Assembly (NCBI RefSeq): GCF_016918035.1
Contig: NZ_JAERWK010000005.1
Span: forward strand, 124,001-188,000
Length of the DNA: 64,000 bases
Direction: 5' to 3'
Source: Nakamurella leprariae
GTDB lineage: Bacteria > Actinomycetota > Actinomycetes > Mycobacteriales > Nakamurellaceae
In this document: in pieces, positions 7,477 through 16,408 of the stretch
How positions within the stretch are numbered: position 1 is the stretch's first letter
Layout: each line of letters begins with the position of its first letter
The notes under the pieces: generated by a model
Told to the model about the DNA's origin: nothing
Database searches by the model: none
The model's input: only the letters and a program-made list of their open reading frames with translations
Made by a program: the position numbers and the translations under genes

Positions 7477-10400
7477 GGACCATCCCCGCTCCGGCGGTCG
7501 CCGGCCGGAGCCGCAGTCCGCGGGGCGTCCGGCTGAACCCGGCCTCGACCAGGGCGTCCACCACGGCGCCGGCCGCGGTGAGCGCGTCGGCCTGGTCGAC
7601 CTTGCTCACGGTGAGCGAGCCGATCCAGCCGCCGGTCACCCGGCTGGCCAGCGCCCGGGCCCCGGCCTCCAGCCGCGCCGGGTCGTCGGTGAAGGTGAGC
7701 AGGGACCGGCCGCCGCGCTCGGTGAACAGGGTGAGCTCCCCGTCGACGAGCACGACCAGGGCACCGGCCCGGCGGGCCGGTCGGTGTCGTTCCGACTCGG
7801 TCTCCCGGGCCGGCCACGGCAACGCGGCACCGTACGGGTTGGCCGGGTCGGCGGCCGCCAGCACCACCGCCTCCAGTGCCGGCTCGGGGGCGTCCGGCGC
7901 GGGCGCGTACCCGCGGATCCGGTCGACCGCTCCGGCGGTGGCGAACTGGGCGGCGCCCAGGCTCTCCACGAAGTACCCGCGCCGGACCCGGCCGGCCTCC
8001 TCGAACGCGGCCAGGATCCGGTACACCGCGGCGAAGCCGCCCGGCGTCCCCTCGGCGACCACCGACCCGCGGGTCACCACGCCGTACCGGTCGAGCAGCA
8101 CCTCGGCCGCGGCGGACGCCCGCACCGTCGGATCCGTCTCCACCTCGGGGACCAGCGACCAACGACCGGCGACCGCCGCCGATCCCGGTCGACGACTGCC
8201 GGTGGCCCGGCCGGGCCGGTTGGCCGAGAGCAGCGACAGCCCGGACATCCGGGTCCGGGTGCGCGGCGCCGCCCGGGAAGTGGTGCGGTGCGCGGTGCTG
8301 CCCGCGGTCAGTCGGGCGCGGACCGGGGTCAACGTGTCGCCGGTGACCAGACCGCTGAGCACCAGGTCCCACAGCGCCTGCTCCCAGTCGGTGTCCGACA
8401 CCCGGACCGGGCCACCCGCGCCGCCGTCCCGGGCCAGGTCGGCGCTCGCCGCCTCGACCAGCGCCGGGAAGAAGTAGGCCCCGCCGCGTGCCAGGGTGGC
8501 CAACAGCGCCCGGTGCACCGCACCGGCCGGCGGCGTGCGCGGTCGCATCGGGGCGGTGCCCCCGTCGGCCGGGGCGGCACCCCTGTCCGCCGGGGCGTCC
8601 CCGCCGCCGGCCGCGGGACCCGCCGCCGGCCCAGACTCCCGGGCGTGCTCCGGCCACCGGTCGTCGTCGGAGATCGGCAGGGTGAGCGCGGCCGTCTCGG
8701 CCAGGTGCAGCGACATCCAGCAGTCGGCGCCGCCGAGGGCGCCGTGCCCGGTCCACACCACCTCACCGGAGGCCATCAGCTCGTCCAGCCAGGCCGGCCG
8801 GTAGGTGGGCACCCGCGCCGGCAGGATCACCGACTCCAGCGCACTGGCGGGGATGACCGCGCCGGCCAACTGCTCGACCGCGCGCACCACCGCCCCCGGC
8901 CCGCCGGACCGACGCGCGCCGCCGCCGCCCGGATCACCGATCGGGGCGATCCCGTTCCAGGCGGGCAGGAACCGGCCGAGCGCGGACGGCGGCACCGGCT
9001 CCACCTCGGACCGCAGCGCGGCCAGCGACCGACGGCGCAGCAGCCGCAGCACCTCGGCGTCGACGAACTCCCGGACCCCGTCGGTCGCGGCGTGCCGGGG
9101 ACCCATGGCAGCACCGGTCGCGCCACCCGGCGCTGCCGCGACTCCGAGCGGCCGGAACTCCCCCTCGGCCAGCCGGCCCGTGCCGACCAGCCGGCGCAGC
9201 GCGTCGGCGACCACCGCGGTGCCCAACCCGAAGGTCGTCGCCGCGTCGGCGGCCACGAACGGCCCGCGGGTGCGCGCGTACCGGCCGAGCAGCCGGCCGA
9301 GCGGATCGGGTTGCGGATCCAGCAGCGAGCTCGCGATGCCCGGCGGCAGCGGGACGCCGAGCGCGTCCCGCAGCAGCGGGGCGTCGGCCGGGTCGGCCCA
9401 GGACTCGCGCCCGCCGACCCGGACCACGATGGCGCGGCGGGCGGCCTGCAGCTCGTCCAGCGCGGCGGCCGGCTCGGGCACCAGCGCCGGGTCGACCCGG
9501 GCGGCCACCTGCTCGGTGGTCAGCGGACCGAGGATGCGCAGCAGGTCGGCGATCTCGTCGGGGTTGCGGGCCCGGCGCTGCCCGGAGAGCCGTTGCAGGT
9601 CGGCCTCGGTCCGGGCCAGCGCCTCCGGATCGAGCAGGTCCCGCAGGGCCAGACCGTCGCCGCTGCCGAGCAGTTCGGCCAGCAGGGTCGGGTCGACCGT
9701 CAGCGCCGCGGCCCGCTTCTCGGCCAGCGGGGAGTCGCCCTCGTACAGGAACTGGGCGACGTAGCCGAACAACAGCGACCCGGCGAACGGCGACGGGCTC
9801 TGCGTGGTCACCTCGACGATCCGCACCCGGCGGGCCTGCAGGTCGCGCATCACCTCGACCAGCGCGGGCACGTCGAACACGTCCGAGAGGCACTCCCGCA
9901 CCGCCTCGGCCACGATCGGGAACGTCGGGTACTGGGCCGCCACCTCCAGCAGCTGGGAGGCGCGTTGGCGCTGCTGCCACAACGGTTGTCGCTTGCCGAT
10001 CTGCCGGCGCGGCAGCAGCAGCGCCCGGGCCGCGCACTCCCGGAACCGCGCGGCGAACACGGCCGACCCACCGACCTCGGCGGTCACCTCGGCCTCCACG
10101 CTGGCCGGGTCCAGCAGCACCGCGTCGAGCAGGGCCGGCCCCTCGGCGCCACCCCCGTCGGCCCCACGGCCGGCGCCGCCGAACGGGAACAGGTCGTCCG
10201 CGCCGTCCAGGTCCGGGTCGTCGAACAGCGGCCCGGAGGAGGTGATGTCGGTGTCGGGCAGCCGCAGCACGATGCCGTCGTCGGAGTGCATGGCCTGCAC
10301 GTCCACGCCGAACCGTTCCCGCATCCGGGCCGCGATGACCAGGGCCCACGGAGCGTGCACCGCGGCGCCGTAGGGCGAGTGCAGCACCAGTCGCCAGTCG

Positions 10401-12556
10401 CCCAGCTCGTCCCGGAACCGTTCCAGCACCAGGGTGCGCTCGTCGGGGACCAGCCCGACCGCCTCGCGCTGCTCGGTCAGGTAGGCCAGCAGGTTGTCGG
10501 CCGCGAAGACGTCCAGCCCGGCACCGGTCAGCTCGACCGCGGCGGCCGGGGCGTCCAGCGAGCTGATCCGGCGGACGAACTCGCCGTGGGCCCGGCCCAG
10601 CTCGGCGGGCCGGCCGAGGGTGTCGCCCTTCCAGAACGGCAACCGCCCCGGCTGGCCCGGCGCCGGCACGACCAGCACCTGGTCGTGGGTGATCTCGACG
10701 ATCCGCCACGAACTAGACCCGAGCGCGAAGACGTCGCCGACCCGTGACTCGTAGACCATCTCCTCGTCGAGCTCGCCCACCCGCCGGGGCCCCCGCCCGC
10801 TCGGGTCCTCGCCGGAGGCCAGGAACACCCCGTACAGCCCGCGGTCCGGGATGGTGCCGCCGGAGGTGACGGCCAGCCGCTGCGCGCCCGGGCGGCCGGT
10901 CAGCTGGCCGGTGACCCGGTCCCAGGTCAGCCGGGGTCGCAGCTCGGCGAACTGCTCGCTCGGGTAGCGCCCGGAGAGCATGTCCAGCACCGACTCCAGC
11001 GGGCCACGGCCGAGCGTGGCGAACGGCGCGGACCGGCGCAGCAGTTCCAGCAGCTCGTCGACGGTGATCGGGTCCATCGCGCAGATGGCCACGATCTGCT
11101 GCGCGGCGATGTCCAGCGGGTTGCTGACCACCGACAGCGCCTCGATGGCGCCGTCCCGCATCCGGCCGGCCACCACGGCCGCCGACACCAGGTCACCGCG
11201 ATACTTCGGGAACATGACTCCGTGGCTGGGCGCCCCCACCTGGTGCCCGGCCCGGCCGATGCGCTGCAGCCCACTGGCCACCGACGGCGGTGCCTCGACC
11301 TGGATGACCAGGTCGACCGCGCCCATGTCGACACCGAGCTCCAGCGAGGACGTGGCCACCACCGCCGGCAGCCGGCCCGTCTTGAGATCGTCCTCGATGA
11401 GGGAGCGCTGCTCCCGGGACACCGACCCGTGGTGGGCCCGGGCCAGCACGGCCGGCGCCCCTGCGGACGCCCCGGCCTGGGCCATGATCTCGGCCGGAGC
11501 GCCGCGACCGGGCTGCCAGCCGCCGTCCTGGCCGTCCGGTCCCCCGTCCCGGTCCACCCCTGCGTCCGCCGCGGCCGCCTCCCGCTCGACGACCCGCTCG
11601 GCCTCCCGATCAGCATGGATCTCGTTGATCCGGGCGGTGAGTCGCTCGGCCAGCCGCCGGGAGTTGGCGAAGACGATGGTCGACCGGTGTTCCTCGATGA
11701 GGTCGACGACCCGCTCCTCGACGTGCGGCCAGATCGAGGTGCGTTGCGGCTCCCCGGCCGCGTTGCCCGTCAGGTCGCCGGTCTGCTCCCCCAGGGCGGA
11801 CATGTCGGCGACGGGGACGACGACGTCGACGTCGAGCTCCTTGGTCGATGGTGGGCGCACCACCGTGACGGGTCGGCCGCCGGTGAGGAACCGACCGACC
11901 TCCTCCATCGGCCGCACGGTCGCCGACAGCCCGATCCGCTGGGCCGGGGCGTCCAGCAGCAGGTCCAGCCGGTCCAACGAGACGGCCATGTGCGCACCGC
12001 GTTTCGTGCCGGCGACGGCGTGCACCTCGTCGACGATCACGGTGGTGACACCGGTGAGCATCTCCCGCGCCCGGCTGGTGAGCAGCAGGAACAGCGACTC
12101 CGGCGTGGTGATGAGGATGTCGGCGCCGTCCTTGGCGAACGCCCGTCGGTCGCCGGCCGGGGTGTCACCGGACCGGACCGCCACCGTCGGGGTCCGCAGC
12201 GTCTCGCCCCGGCGCGCAGCCAGCGACCCGATGCCGATGAGCGGGGCCCGCAGGTTGCGCTCGACGTCGACGGCCAGCGCCTTCAGCGGCGACAGGTAGA
12301 GCACCCGGCAGCGGCGCTCCTTGCTCTCCGGCGGCTCCACGGTGGCCAGGTCGTCGATCGCGGACAGGAACGCAGCCAGCGTCTTGCCCGAGCCGGTCGG
12401 CGCGACGACGAGGGTGTGTTCGCCCCGACCGATGGCCGACCAGGCACCCGCCTGGGCGGCCGTTGGCGCGGCGAAGGCACCGGTGAACCAGTCCCGCACC
12501 ACGGGCGAGAACCGCTGCAGCGCCGGCTCCGCCGCTGTCCCGTCGTCCTGACTCAT
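7469..12556 (-). CDS. lhr: Lhr-type ATP-dependent helicase, long form
   Basis: A 1695-residue superfamily 2 helicase. Motif I is APTGSGKT (52-59), the DEAD/H box is 'DEVH' in 'VIVDEVHAVAGTKRG', motif III is 'SATV', and motif VI is 'QRIGRAGH'. The second half is the large Lhr C-terminal domain with winged-helix parts. Lhr translocates 3' to 5' on single-stranded DNA and unwinds RNA:DNA hybrids; it belongs to DNA-damage responses. This copy is longer than the roughly 1500 residues I recall for mycobacterial Lhr. Part of the excess is low-complexity Gly/Ala/Asp insertions, for example near 8540-8640 and 10130-10190. It sits upstream of nei2 with overlapping ends. Confidence 0.93.
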   Translation of the reverse strand: MSQDDGTAAEPALQRFSPVVRDWFTGAFAAPTAAQAGAWSAIGRGEHTLVVAPTGSGKTLAAFLSAIDDLATVEPPESKERRCRVLYLSPLKALAVDVERNLRAPLIGIGSLAARRGETLRTPTVAVRSGDTPAGDRRAFAKDGADILITTPESLFLLLTSRAREMLTGVTTVIVDEVHAVAGTKRGAHMAVSLDRLDLLLDAPAQRIGLSATVRPMEEVGRFLTGGRPVTVVRPPSTKELDVDVVVPVADMSALGEQTGDLTGNAAGEPQRTSIWPHVEERVVDLIEEHRSTIVFANSRRLAERLTARINEIHADREAERVVEREAAAADAGVDRDGGPDGQDGGWQPGRGAPAEIMAQAGASAGAPAVLARAHHGSVSREQRSLIEDDLKTGRLPAVVATSSLELGVDMGAVDLVIQVEAPPSVASGLQRIGRAGHQVGAPSHGVMFPKYRGDLVSAAVVAGRMRDGAIEALSVVSNPLDIAAQQIVAICAMDPITVDELLELLRRSAPFATLGRGPLESVLDMLSGRYPSEQFAELRPRLTWDRVTGQLTGRPGAQRLAVTSGGTIPDRGLYGVFLASGEDPSGRGPRRVGELDEEMVYESRVGDVFALGSSSWRIVEITHDQVLVVPAPGQPGRLPFWKGDTLGRPAELGRAHGEFVRRISSLDAPAAAVELTGAGLDVFAADNLLAYLTEQREAVGLVPDERTLVLERFRDELGDWRLVLHSPYGAAVHAPWALVIAARMRERFGVDVQAMHSDDGIVLRLPDTDITSSGPLFDDPDLDGADDLFPFGGAGRGADGGGAEGPALLDAVLLDPASVEAEVTAEVGGSAVFAARFRECAARALLLPRRQIGKRQPLWQQRQRASQLLEVAAQYPTFPIVAEAVRECLSDVFDVPALVEVMRDLQARRVRIVEVTTQSPSPFAGSLLFGYVAQFLYEGDSPLAEKRAAALTVDPTLLAELLGSGDGLALRDLLDPEALARTEADLQRLSGQRRARNPDEIADLLRILGPLTTEQVAARVDPALVPEPAAALDELQAARRAIVVRVGGRESWADPADAPLLRDALGVPLPPGIASSLLDPQPDPLGRLLGRYARTRGPFVAADAATTFGLGTAVVADALRRLVGTGRLAEGEFRPLGVAAAPGGATGAAMGPRHAATDGVREFVDAEVLRLLRRRSLAALRSEVEPVPPSALGRFLPAWNGIAPIGDPGGGGARRSGGPGAVVRAVEQLAGAVIPASALESVILPARVPTYRPAWLDELMASGEVVWTGHGALGGADCWMSLHLAETAALTLPISDDDRWPEHARESGPAAGPAAGGGDAPADRGAAPADGGTAPMRPRTPPAGAVHRALLATLARGGAYFFPALVEAASADLARDGGAGGPVRVSDTDWEQALWDLVLSGLVTGDTLTPVRARLTAGSTAHRTTSRAAPRTRTRMSGLSLLSANRPGRATGSRRPGSAAVAGRWSLVPEVETDPTVRASAAAEVLLDRYGVVTRGSVVAEGTPGGFAAVYRILAAFEEAGRVRRGYFVESLGAAQFATAGAVDRIRGYAPAPDAPEPALEAVVLAAADPANPYGAALPWPARETESERHRPARRAGALVVLVDGELTLFTERGGRSLLTFTDDPARLEAGARALASRVTGGWIGSLTVSKVDQADALTAAGAVVDALVEAGFSRTPRGLRLRPATAGAGMVRA

Positions 12557-12644
12557 GCCGTCCGTTCCGTTCGTGACGCCCGCCCACCGGGCCGGCCCCT
12601 CGGGCCCCGGTGATCGTTCCCCGACGCCGGCCCGGTCAGACCGG

Positions 12645-12905
12645 TCAGTCCTGGCCGCGACCGGTCGACTGCTGCAACCGGTCGATGTGCTCGGACGCCT
12701 CGGCCTTGGTCAGATCGGCCGGCAGTTCCTCGCCGGCCTCCCGGGCCAGGGTGTCCAGGTAACTGCGCTGCGGACCCGTCATCGGTTCGTCCCCGGTCAC
12801 CCACTCCGACGGGTCCTTGCTGGCGGTGTTGTCGGGGTCGGGACGAGCACCGCCGAGGGTCTCGGAGCTGTCCGACTGCTGCGCGTTCTTCCCTGTCTCG
12901 GTCAT
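12645..12905 (-). CDS. DUF3072 small acidic protein
   Basis: An 86-residue hydrophilic protein. Its C-terminal half, 'MTGPQRSYLDTLAREAGEE...LTKAEASEHIDRLQ', matches the DUF3072 pattern of actinobacteria (a short SAP-like or helical motif). The N-terminal half is a disordered Asn/Ser/Asp-rich stretch. Function unknown. The ATG at 12905 fits; upstream codons in frame are Arg-rich and unlikely coding. It lies about 90 bp upstream of lhr on the same strand. Confidence 0.75.
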   Translation of the reverse strand: MTETGKNAQQSDSSETLGGARPDPDNTASKDPSEWVTGDEPMTGPQRSYLDTLAREAGEELPADLTKAEASEHIDRLQQSTGRGQD

Positions 12906-13168
12906 GGGCGAGATGGTAGGCCGGACCTCCGACAGCGCCCCTGACGAGCGACCTCGCCGCTCGACCGCTCGGCCGCGCACCGTCCGACCCCGGCGCCCGC
13001 GCCGGTTTCCGGAACTCCGTCGCCCGTCCGGATCGGCTGCATCCGCGTCCCGGCCACGCCGTGTAGTCCCTGTGCGCGCACTGATCGACGAACGAGGCCT
13101 CTCCACCCAGTTCCACCCGGGTCGTCCCGCTCGGCCGGCCCGGCCACGGACCCAGCTCTGGAGGAGAC

Positions 13169-13984
13169 ATGCGACGACTGGCGACAGCTGCCGTCGCCGG
13201 CGCGGCCATGGTGGCCGCCTCGGTGATCGCGGCCCCGATGGCCGCGGCAGCGGCGGACGACACCGGCACCGTGTACGTGGTGCACGGCATCCCCGACACC
13301 CCCGTCGACGTCTGGGTCGACGGGACCTTGACCCTCGACGACTTCGCCCCCGGCTCGGTGGCCGGCCCGCTGCCGCTGCCCGCCGGCAGCTACGACGTGG
13401 CGATCACCGCGCCGGACGCGACCGACGACTCGTCACCGCTGCTCAGCGCCACGGCTGAGGTGGCCAGCGGCGCCAGCGCCACCCTGGTCGCCCACCTGCA
13501 GGTCGGTGGTACACCGACCGTCACCGCGTTCAGCAACGACACCTCGTCGCTGTCCGCGGGCCAGAGCCGGTTGGTGGTGCGCCATGTCGCCGACGCGCCG
13601 GCGGTCGACGTCCGGGCGGGCGGTGCCGTGGTGCTGTCCGGGGTGACCAATCCGCAGCAGGGCGCCCTCGTCGTGCCGGCCGGCACGGTCTCGGCCGACG
13701 TGACCCTGGCCGGCACCGACACCGTGGTGCTCGGCCCGGCCTCGCTGGACCTGGCCGCCGGGTCGGCCACCTTCGTCCACGCCATCGGGTCGGCCGACGA
13801 CGGCACCCTCTCGCTGGTCGCCTTCACCGTCTCCGGTCTGGGCGGCACACCGTCGGGCGTGCCGGCCGGCGGTGGACCGGCCGACAGCCCCTTGTCGCTG
13901 GTGCTGGTGATCGGACTGGTCGCCGCCGGCGGGGCCGCGGTGGCCTTCGGTGGCCGGCGACTGCTGGCCGACCGGCAGCCGTGA
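13169..13984 (+). CDS. Secreted DUF4397 protein with C-terminal membrane anchor
   Basis: A 271-residue exported protein with a signal peptide (about 1-29, ending in an AAAAA run), then two DUF4397 beta-sandwich repeats. The first begins 'GTVYVVHGIPDTPVDVW' and the second 'RLVVRHVADAPAVDV'. A Gly/Pro linker is followed by a hydrophobic helix (about 245-265) and an Arg-rich end. I see no clear LPxTG-type motif before the last helix, so it may be membrane-anchored rather than sortase-linked. It has a good ribosome site (GGAG) and overlaps the sortase gene by 4 bp. Confidence 0.85.
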   Translation: MRRLATAAVAGAAMVAASVIAAPMAAAAADDTGTVYVVHGIPDTPVDVWVDGTLTLDDFAPGSVAGPLPLPAGSYDVAITAPDATDDSSPLLSATAEVASGASATLVAHLQVGGTPTVTAFSNDTSSLSAGQSRLVVRHVADAPAVDVRAGGAVVLSGVTNPQQGALVVPAGTVSADVTLAGTDTVVLGPASLDLAAGSATFVHAIGSADDGTLSLVAFTVSGLGGTPSGVPAGGGPADSPLSLVLVIGLVAAGGAAVAFGGRRLLADRQP

Positions 13985-14829
13985 GGCCTCCGACCGGGAC
14001 GGGGTGCGCCACCCCGTCCCGGCCGGAGCCGGACCCGTCCACCGCCATCCCCGGCCGGACCGGTCGGGGACGGCGGGGTCGGGCGGTGGCCATGGTGGTG
14101 CTCGGCACGGTGGTGGTCGTCGGCGCCCCGACGGCCCGCTGGCTGACCACCGGCGACGCCGCGGGGCAGCACGTGAGCACGGTGGACGCGGCGGCGGCGC
14201 AGGCTCTGGCCGCACCCTCGACCCCCCCGGGCCTGACACCTTCGACCACGACGTCAGCATCCCCGTCAGCACCGTCGACCGCCGATCCCGCGCCGTCCAC
14301 GACGCCTGCGTCGACGATCGCACCGGAACCATCGCCGGCTCCGACTCCGGCCTCCTCGGCCGCACCGGCACCGGCTCCCGGCGCTCCGGTCGAGATCAGC
14401 ATCGAGCGGCTCCGTGTCGCTGCCGCGGTGGTCCCGGTCGGCGTCCGGTCGGACGGTCAACTCGAGATCCCCCAGGACGTCCGCACGCTCGGGTGGTACC
14501 GGTTCGGCCCCACGCCCGGCGCGACGACCGGGTCGGCGGTCGTCACCGGACACGTGGACGACGCCCGGCAGGGCGCGGGAGTGTTCGCCCGCCTCGGCGA
14601 CCTGGCTCCGGGCGACCGGTTGCAGGTCGTCGATGAGGCCGGCACCGCGCGATGGTTCACCGTGGTGGCGCGGGAGCAGTGGGCGAAGGCGGACGTGCCA
14701 CTGGACCGGCTGTTCGACGCAGGTGGGGCGGGCCGGCTGGTGCTGGTCACCTGCGGCGGCGACTTCGACGGCGACGACGGCGTGTACCAGGACAACATCG
14801 CGGTCACCGCGGTCCCCGATCAGGCGTGA
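13981..14829 (+). CDS. Class F sortase
   Basis: A 282-residue protein with one membrane helix (about 35-52), a long Pro/Ser/Thr linker (about 78-135), then a sortase barrel. Catalytic His191 is in 'VVTGHVDD' and Cys258 in 'LVTCGG', a class F hallmark. Sortases normally need an arginine shortly after the cysteine; the 24 residues after Cys258 contain none, and a glutamine sits in 'VYQDNIAV', where many relatives, as I recall, have 'YRDN'. The GTG start overlaps the DUF4397 stop (GTGA). The likely role is handling the DUF4397 protein or another surface protein, if active. Confidence 0.87.
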   Translation: MRPPTGTGCATPSRPEPDPSTAIPGRTGRGRRGRAVAMVVLGTVVVVGAPTARWLTTGDAAGQHVSTVDAAAAQALAAPSTPPGLTPSTTTSASPSAPSTADPAPSTTPASTIAPEPSPAPTPASSAAPAPAPGAPVEISIERLRVAAAVVPVGVRSDGQLEIPQDVRTLGWYRFGPTPGATTGSAVVTGHVDDARQGAGVFARLGDLAPGDRLQVVDEAGTARWFTVVAREQWAKADVPLDRLFDAGGAGRLVLVTCGGDFDGDDGVYQDNIAVTAVPDQA

Positions 14830-14880
14830 GCGCGTCGCGCTCGGCGGGCGGGCCCGGTGGCATCAACTAGGGTGGCCCGC

Positions 14881-15498
14881 GTGTCGGTGCCCGCGTCCCC
14901 CTCCTCGGAGTCAGGGAGATCCGCACCGATCAGCGACGCCACGATGAGCCCGCAGGCCCAGGACGAGCTGCTGAACCAGCAGTTCCGGGAGGGCGGTCCA
15001 GCGGTGCTCAAGGCGGCCTACGACCGGTACTCGTCGATGGTCTACCGACTGGGGCTGCTCAGCCTGCGCGACCACCACGATGCCGAGGACCTCGTCCAGC
15101 AGGTGTTCGTCCGGGCCTGGCGCGGCCGTGGCGGGTTCGACCCGACCCGCGGCTCGCTGCCCGGATGGTTGCTGGGCATCACCCGGCGCCTGGTCGCCGA
15201 CCGGTTCGCCGCGCTGGACCGGGACCGCAAGGTGCAGGCCGCGGCCCAGAGCGTGGCCCAGCCGACCACCGAGACCAGTGGTGCGGAACGGGTCGTGGAC
15301 CGTGTGGTGATGGGCGACAAGCTGGAGCAGTTGCCCGCCGCCCAGCAGTTGGTGCTGCGGCTGGCGTTCTTCGACGGATTGACGCACACCGAGATCGCCG
15401 AGGCGACGAGCCTGCCGCTCGGCACGGTCAAGAGCCACATCCGGCGAGCTCTGGCGAACCTTCGCAAGCAGTGGGAGGTGGACGGTGCCTCGTCGTGA
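14881..15498 (+). CDS. ECF-type RNA polymerase sigma factor
   Basis: A sigma-70 family factor of about 205 residues. Region 2 is seen as 'AYDRYSSMVYRLGLLSLRDHHDAEDLVQQVFVRAW', and region 4 as 'LPAAQQLVLRLAFFDGLTHTEIAEATSLPLGTVKSHIRRAL', a helix-turn-helix ending in the usual K-S-H-I-R. It closely resembles the SigK/SigL group. A GTG at 14881 has the purine-rich AGGGTGG just ahead; an in-frame GTG at 14857 and ATG at 14944 are alternatives. It overlaps the following anti-sigma gene by 14 bp, so it is controlled by that membrane partner. Confidence 0.9.
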   Translation: MSVPASPSSESGRSAPISDATMSPQAQDELLNQQFREGGPAVLKAAYDRYSSMVYRLGLLSLRDHHDAEDLVQQVFVRAWRGRGGFDPTRGSLPGWLLGITRRLVADRFAALDRDRKVQAAAQSVAQPTTETSGAERVVDRVVMGDKLEQLPAAQQLVLRLAFFDGLTHTEIAEATSLPLGTVKSHIRRALANLRKQWEVDGASS

Positions 15499-16408
15499 CG
15501 ACCTGCCGGACCAGGATCTCCCGGACGAGTTCCCGTCCGTGAGCGGCCACCCCGCCACCGACGACCTCGCGGTCCTGGCCCTCGGCGACCACGTCGAGAC
15601 CGAGGACCTGTACGACCACGTGCTGGAGTGCGCCCGCTGCCAGCAGGTGGTGTCCGAGTTCGAGCACGCGATGCAGTGGGTCACGGCCACCGCGACGCCG
15701 GGCCCGACGCCAGGCCCGGCGGTGTGGTCGGCGGTGCTGGGCGAGCTGGGCGACGATCTGACCACCAGTTCCCGTCAGGCCGAGGCCCCGACCGAGTACC
15801 TGGGCCGCGGCGGCCTGGTCGTGGCCGGTGCCACCGAGAGCGGCTCGGGCGACCACGTCTTCCGCGGCGAGCCCGGCACCCTGGGCGAGTTCCCGCCGGT
15901 CGCGGCGGCACCGGAGACCGACCACGGCGCGCCGGCCGGCGACGAACTCGCCGCCGTCCGCACCCGCCGTCGCCGATGGGCGACGTCGCTGGTGGCGGCC
16001 GCGGTCGTCGGAGCCCTGGTCGGTGGCGGCATCGTCTTCGCCACCCGGGACCGGGAACCGGATCTGCAGGTCCAGGCCCGGGCCGACCTCACCCCGGTCG
16101 CCGGCGGCATCATCACCGACACCGACCGCACCTTCGGATCCGCGCAGCTGATCGACGCCGGCGGGCGCGAGGAGCTCCGGGTGCGGACCGACGACCTTCC
16201 GCAGATCGACGGGACCTACGAGGTGTGGTTGCTCGGCCAGGAGGGCCGAATGGTGTCGCTGGGCGTGCTGCACGACGGACACGGCACCTTCACGGTGCCC
16301 GGCGGCACCGATCTGGGCGAGTACCGCCTGGTCGACATCTCGGACGAACCCCTGGACGGCAACCCGGTCCACTCCGGCAACAGCGTCGTGCGCGGTGACC
16401 TGCAGTGA
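15485..16408 (+). CDS. Transmembrane ZAS / RskA-type anti-sigma factor
   Basis: A 307-residue anti-sigma factor. The N-terminal cytoplasmic part has a zinc-binding H-x3-C-x2-C motif (His45, Cys49, Cys52) expected to clasp the sigma factor. A single membrane helix lies near 165-185. The outer domain is RskA-like, with 'GTYEVWLLGQEGRMVSLGVL' and a closing beta strand. Release normally needs site-1/site-2 proteolysis after an envelope signal; neither protease is in the window. The gene overlaps sigma by 14 bp and the following hydrolase by 14 bp, making one transcription unit with the sortase and DUF4397 genes. Confidence 0.9.
   Translation: MPRRDDLPDQDLPDEFPSVSGHPATDDLAVLALGDHVETEDLYDHVLECARCQQVVSEFEHAMQWVTATATPGPTPGPAVWSAVLGELGDDLTTSSRQAEAPTEYLGRGGLVVAGATESGSGDHVFRGEPGTLGEFPPVAAAPETDHGAPAGDELAAVRTRRRRWATSLVAAAVVGALVGGGIVFATRDREPDLQVQARADLTPVAGGIITDTDRTFGSAQLIDAGGREELRVRTDDLPQIDGTYEVWLLGQEGRMVSLGVLHDGHGTFTVPGGTDLGEYRLVDISDEPLDGNPVHSGNSVVRGDLQ

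Noticed and set aside
6788-10747. A 1319-codon plus-strand frame
   Set aside because: It is antisense to nei2 and lhr, which have clear domains; the plus-strand product is Arg/Gly/Pro-rich with no motif.
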